Assembly (NCBI RefSeq): GCF_030503675.1 | Contig: NZ_CP129964.1 | Coordinates: forward strand, 3,162,001-3,226,000 | Length of the DNA stretch: 64,000 nucleotides | DNA from: Lutimonas zeaxanthinifaciens | GTDB lineage: Bacteria > Bacteroidota > Bacteroidia > Flavobacteriales > Flavobacteriaceae | Direction of reading: 5' to 3' | Shown here: in pieces, positions 63,824 through 64,000 of the stretch | How the letters are laid out: each line of letters begins with the position of its first letter | Numbering within the stretch: the first letter of the stretch is position 1 | Translations under genes and position numbers: made by a program | The notes under the pieces: generated by a model | What the model saw: the letters and a program-made list of their open reading frames with translations, nothing else | Database searches by the model: none | Told to the model about the DNA's origin: nothing

Positions 63824-63831
63824 TAAATTTG
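63824..63831 (+). promoter_or_regulatory. -7 box TAAATTTG for metK
   Basis: A TAnnTTTG match on the plus strand, with a TTG at 63799-63801 at a slightly wide spacing. Transcription would start just before the SAM-II riboswitch. Confidence 0.55.
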
Positions 63832-63842
63832 CAGCCATTAAA

Positions 63843-63895
63843 CTGAGGAAAAATTTGAACTGATTGCAACCTCATGAAAAAATGCTAAAGCAGTA
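63843..63895 (+). promoter_or_regulatory. SAM-II riboswitch before metK
   Basis: The P1 stem TGAGG (63844-63848)/CCTCA (63870-63874) encloses ATTTGAACTGATTGCAA, and TGAAAAAATGCTAAAG follows, the conserved pseudoknot half of SAM-II. The GCTAAAG (63884-63890) could alternatively pair with CTTTAGC (63902-63908), giving a switch. The metK start codon lies 55 bases after the riboswitch. Confidence 0.93.
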
Positions 63896-63950
63896 TCTCT
63901 ACTTTAGCCCAAGGTTTTCAATTCAGTTTTTTCGTATAAATTAAAATAAC

Positions 63951-64000
63951 ATGTCTTATTTATTTACGTCTGAGTCTGTTTCTGAGGGGCATCCTGATAA
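63951..64000 (+). CDS. metK: S-adenosylmethionine synthetase, N-terminus (cut by window edge)
   Basis: Only 16 complete codons are present: MSYLFTSESVSEGHPD, the invariant start of MetK with the ATP-binding GHPD. MetK makes SAM from methionine and ATP. Its placement behind a SAM-II riboswitch fits feedback control. Confidence 0.95.
   Translation, partial: MSYLFTSESVSEGHPD

Overview
The window reads as chromosome of a marine-type member of the Bacteroidota, most likely family Flavobacteriaceae. The evidence is the AT-rich sequence, promoters with a TAnnTTTG -7 box instead of a sigma-70 -10 box, many exported proteins whose signal peptides end in FSQ/FAQ/FGQ, families largely confined to Bacteroidota (DUF6090, DUF6268, DUF5117-type metalloprotease), a methionine synthase split into two genes, and a MetX-aspartokinase-homoserine dehydrogenase fusion. 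The species cannot be named from sequence alone.

Layout. 1-19.5 kb is a mosaic of accessory genes on both strands: a membrane-bound AraC-type regulator cut by the left edge, exported unknowns and a DUF6268 barrel, an M28 peptidase, a KduD-like dehydrogenase, an unusual multicopper oxidase, an MpaB-type oxygenase, an amidohydrolase, a BASS transporter, a spondin_N lipoprotein and an S12 serine hydrolase. 19.5-50.6 kb is a modular region in which short direct repeats separate groups of one to nine genes. 50.7-64 kb is core metabolism: DUF58, thioredoxin, and a long methionine cluster.

The main discovery candidate is the repeat family. A complete tRNA-Asp(GTC) gene lies at 50558-50631 on the minus strand. 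The T-loop-to-3'-end segment of this tRNA (about 14-24 bases) plus its downstream intrinsic terminator recurs in nine further places, always in the same orientation, at about 19.56, 23.86, 24.81, 36.96, 39.68, 40.54, 42.40, 48.11 and 49.59 kb. Two copies are degenerate and one keeps only the terminator. The tRNA 3' end is the classical target of site-specific integrases, so the region looks like a tandem array of tRNA-targeted gene cassettes. No integrase, transposase or phage gene was recognised in it. Cargo includes an exported ureohydrolase with a PPIase and HupE, a SigZ-like sigma factor with no evident ATG, a two-component system with ester/sulfatase-like enzymes, a metalloprotease, an exported methyltransferase, a DUF6090 protein, a Crp/Fnr-DJ-1-arylsulfatase module, and a DUF1989 enzyme. 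Two identical 118-bp copies bracket the Crp/Fnr module, inside which a 14-bp palindrome sits at the same distance from a -7 box in front of two genes.

The methionine block (52.2-64 kb) runs metX-thrA fusion, metZ, DUF2061, metH (N part), metH (C part), metF as a probable operon on the minus strand, behind a SAM-I riboswitch. metY lies just upstream with its own terminator and is preceded by a 23-codon Met-rich reading frame directly followed by a terminator, which looks like a ribosome-mediated attenuator. metK begins at the right edge, on the plus strand, behind a SAM-II riboswitch. Three apparently different ways of sensing methionine or SAM thus occur within about 2 kb.
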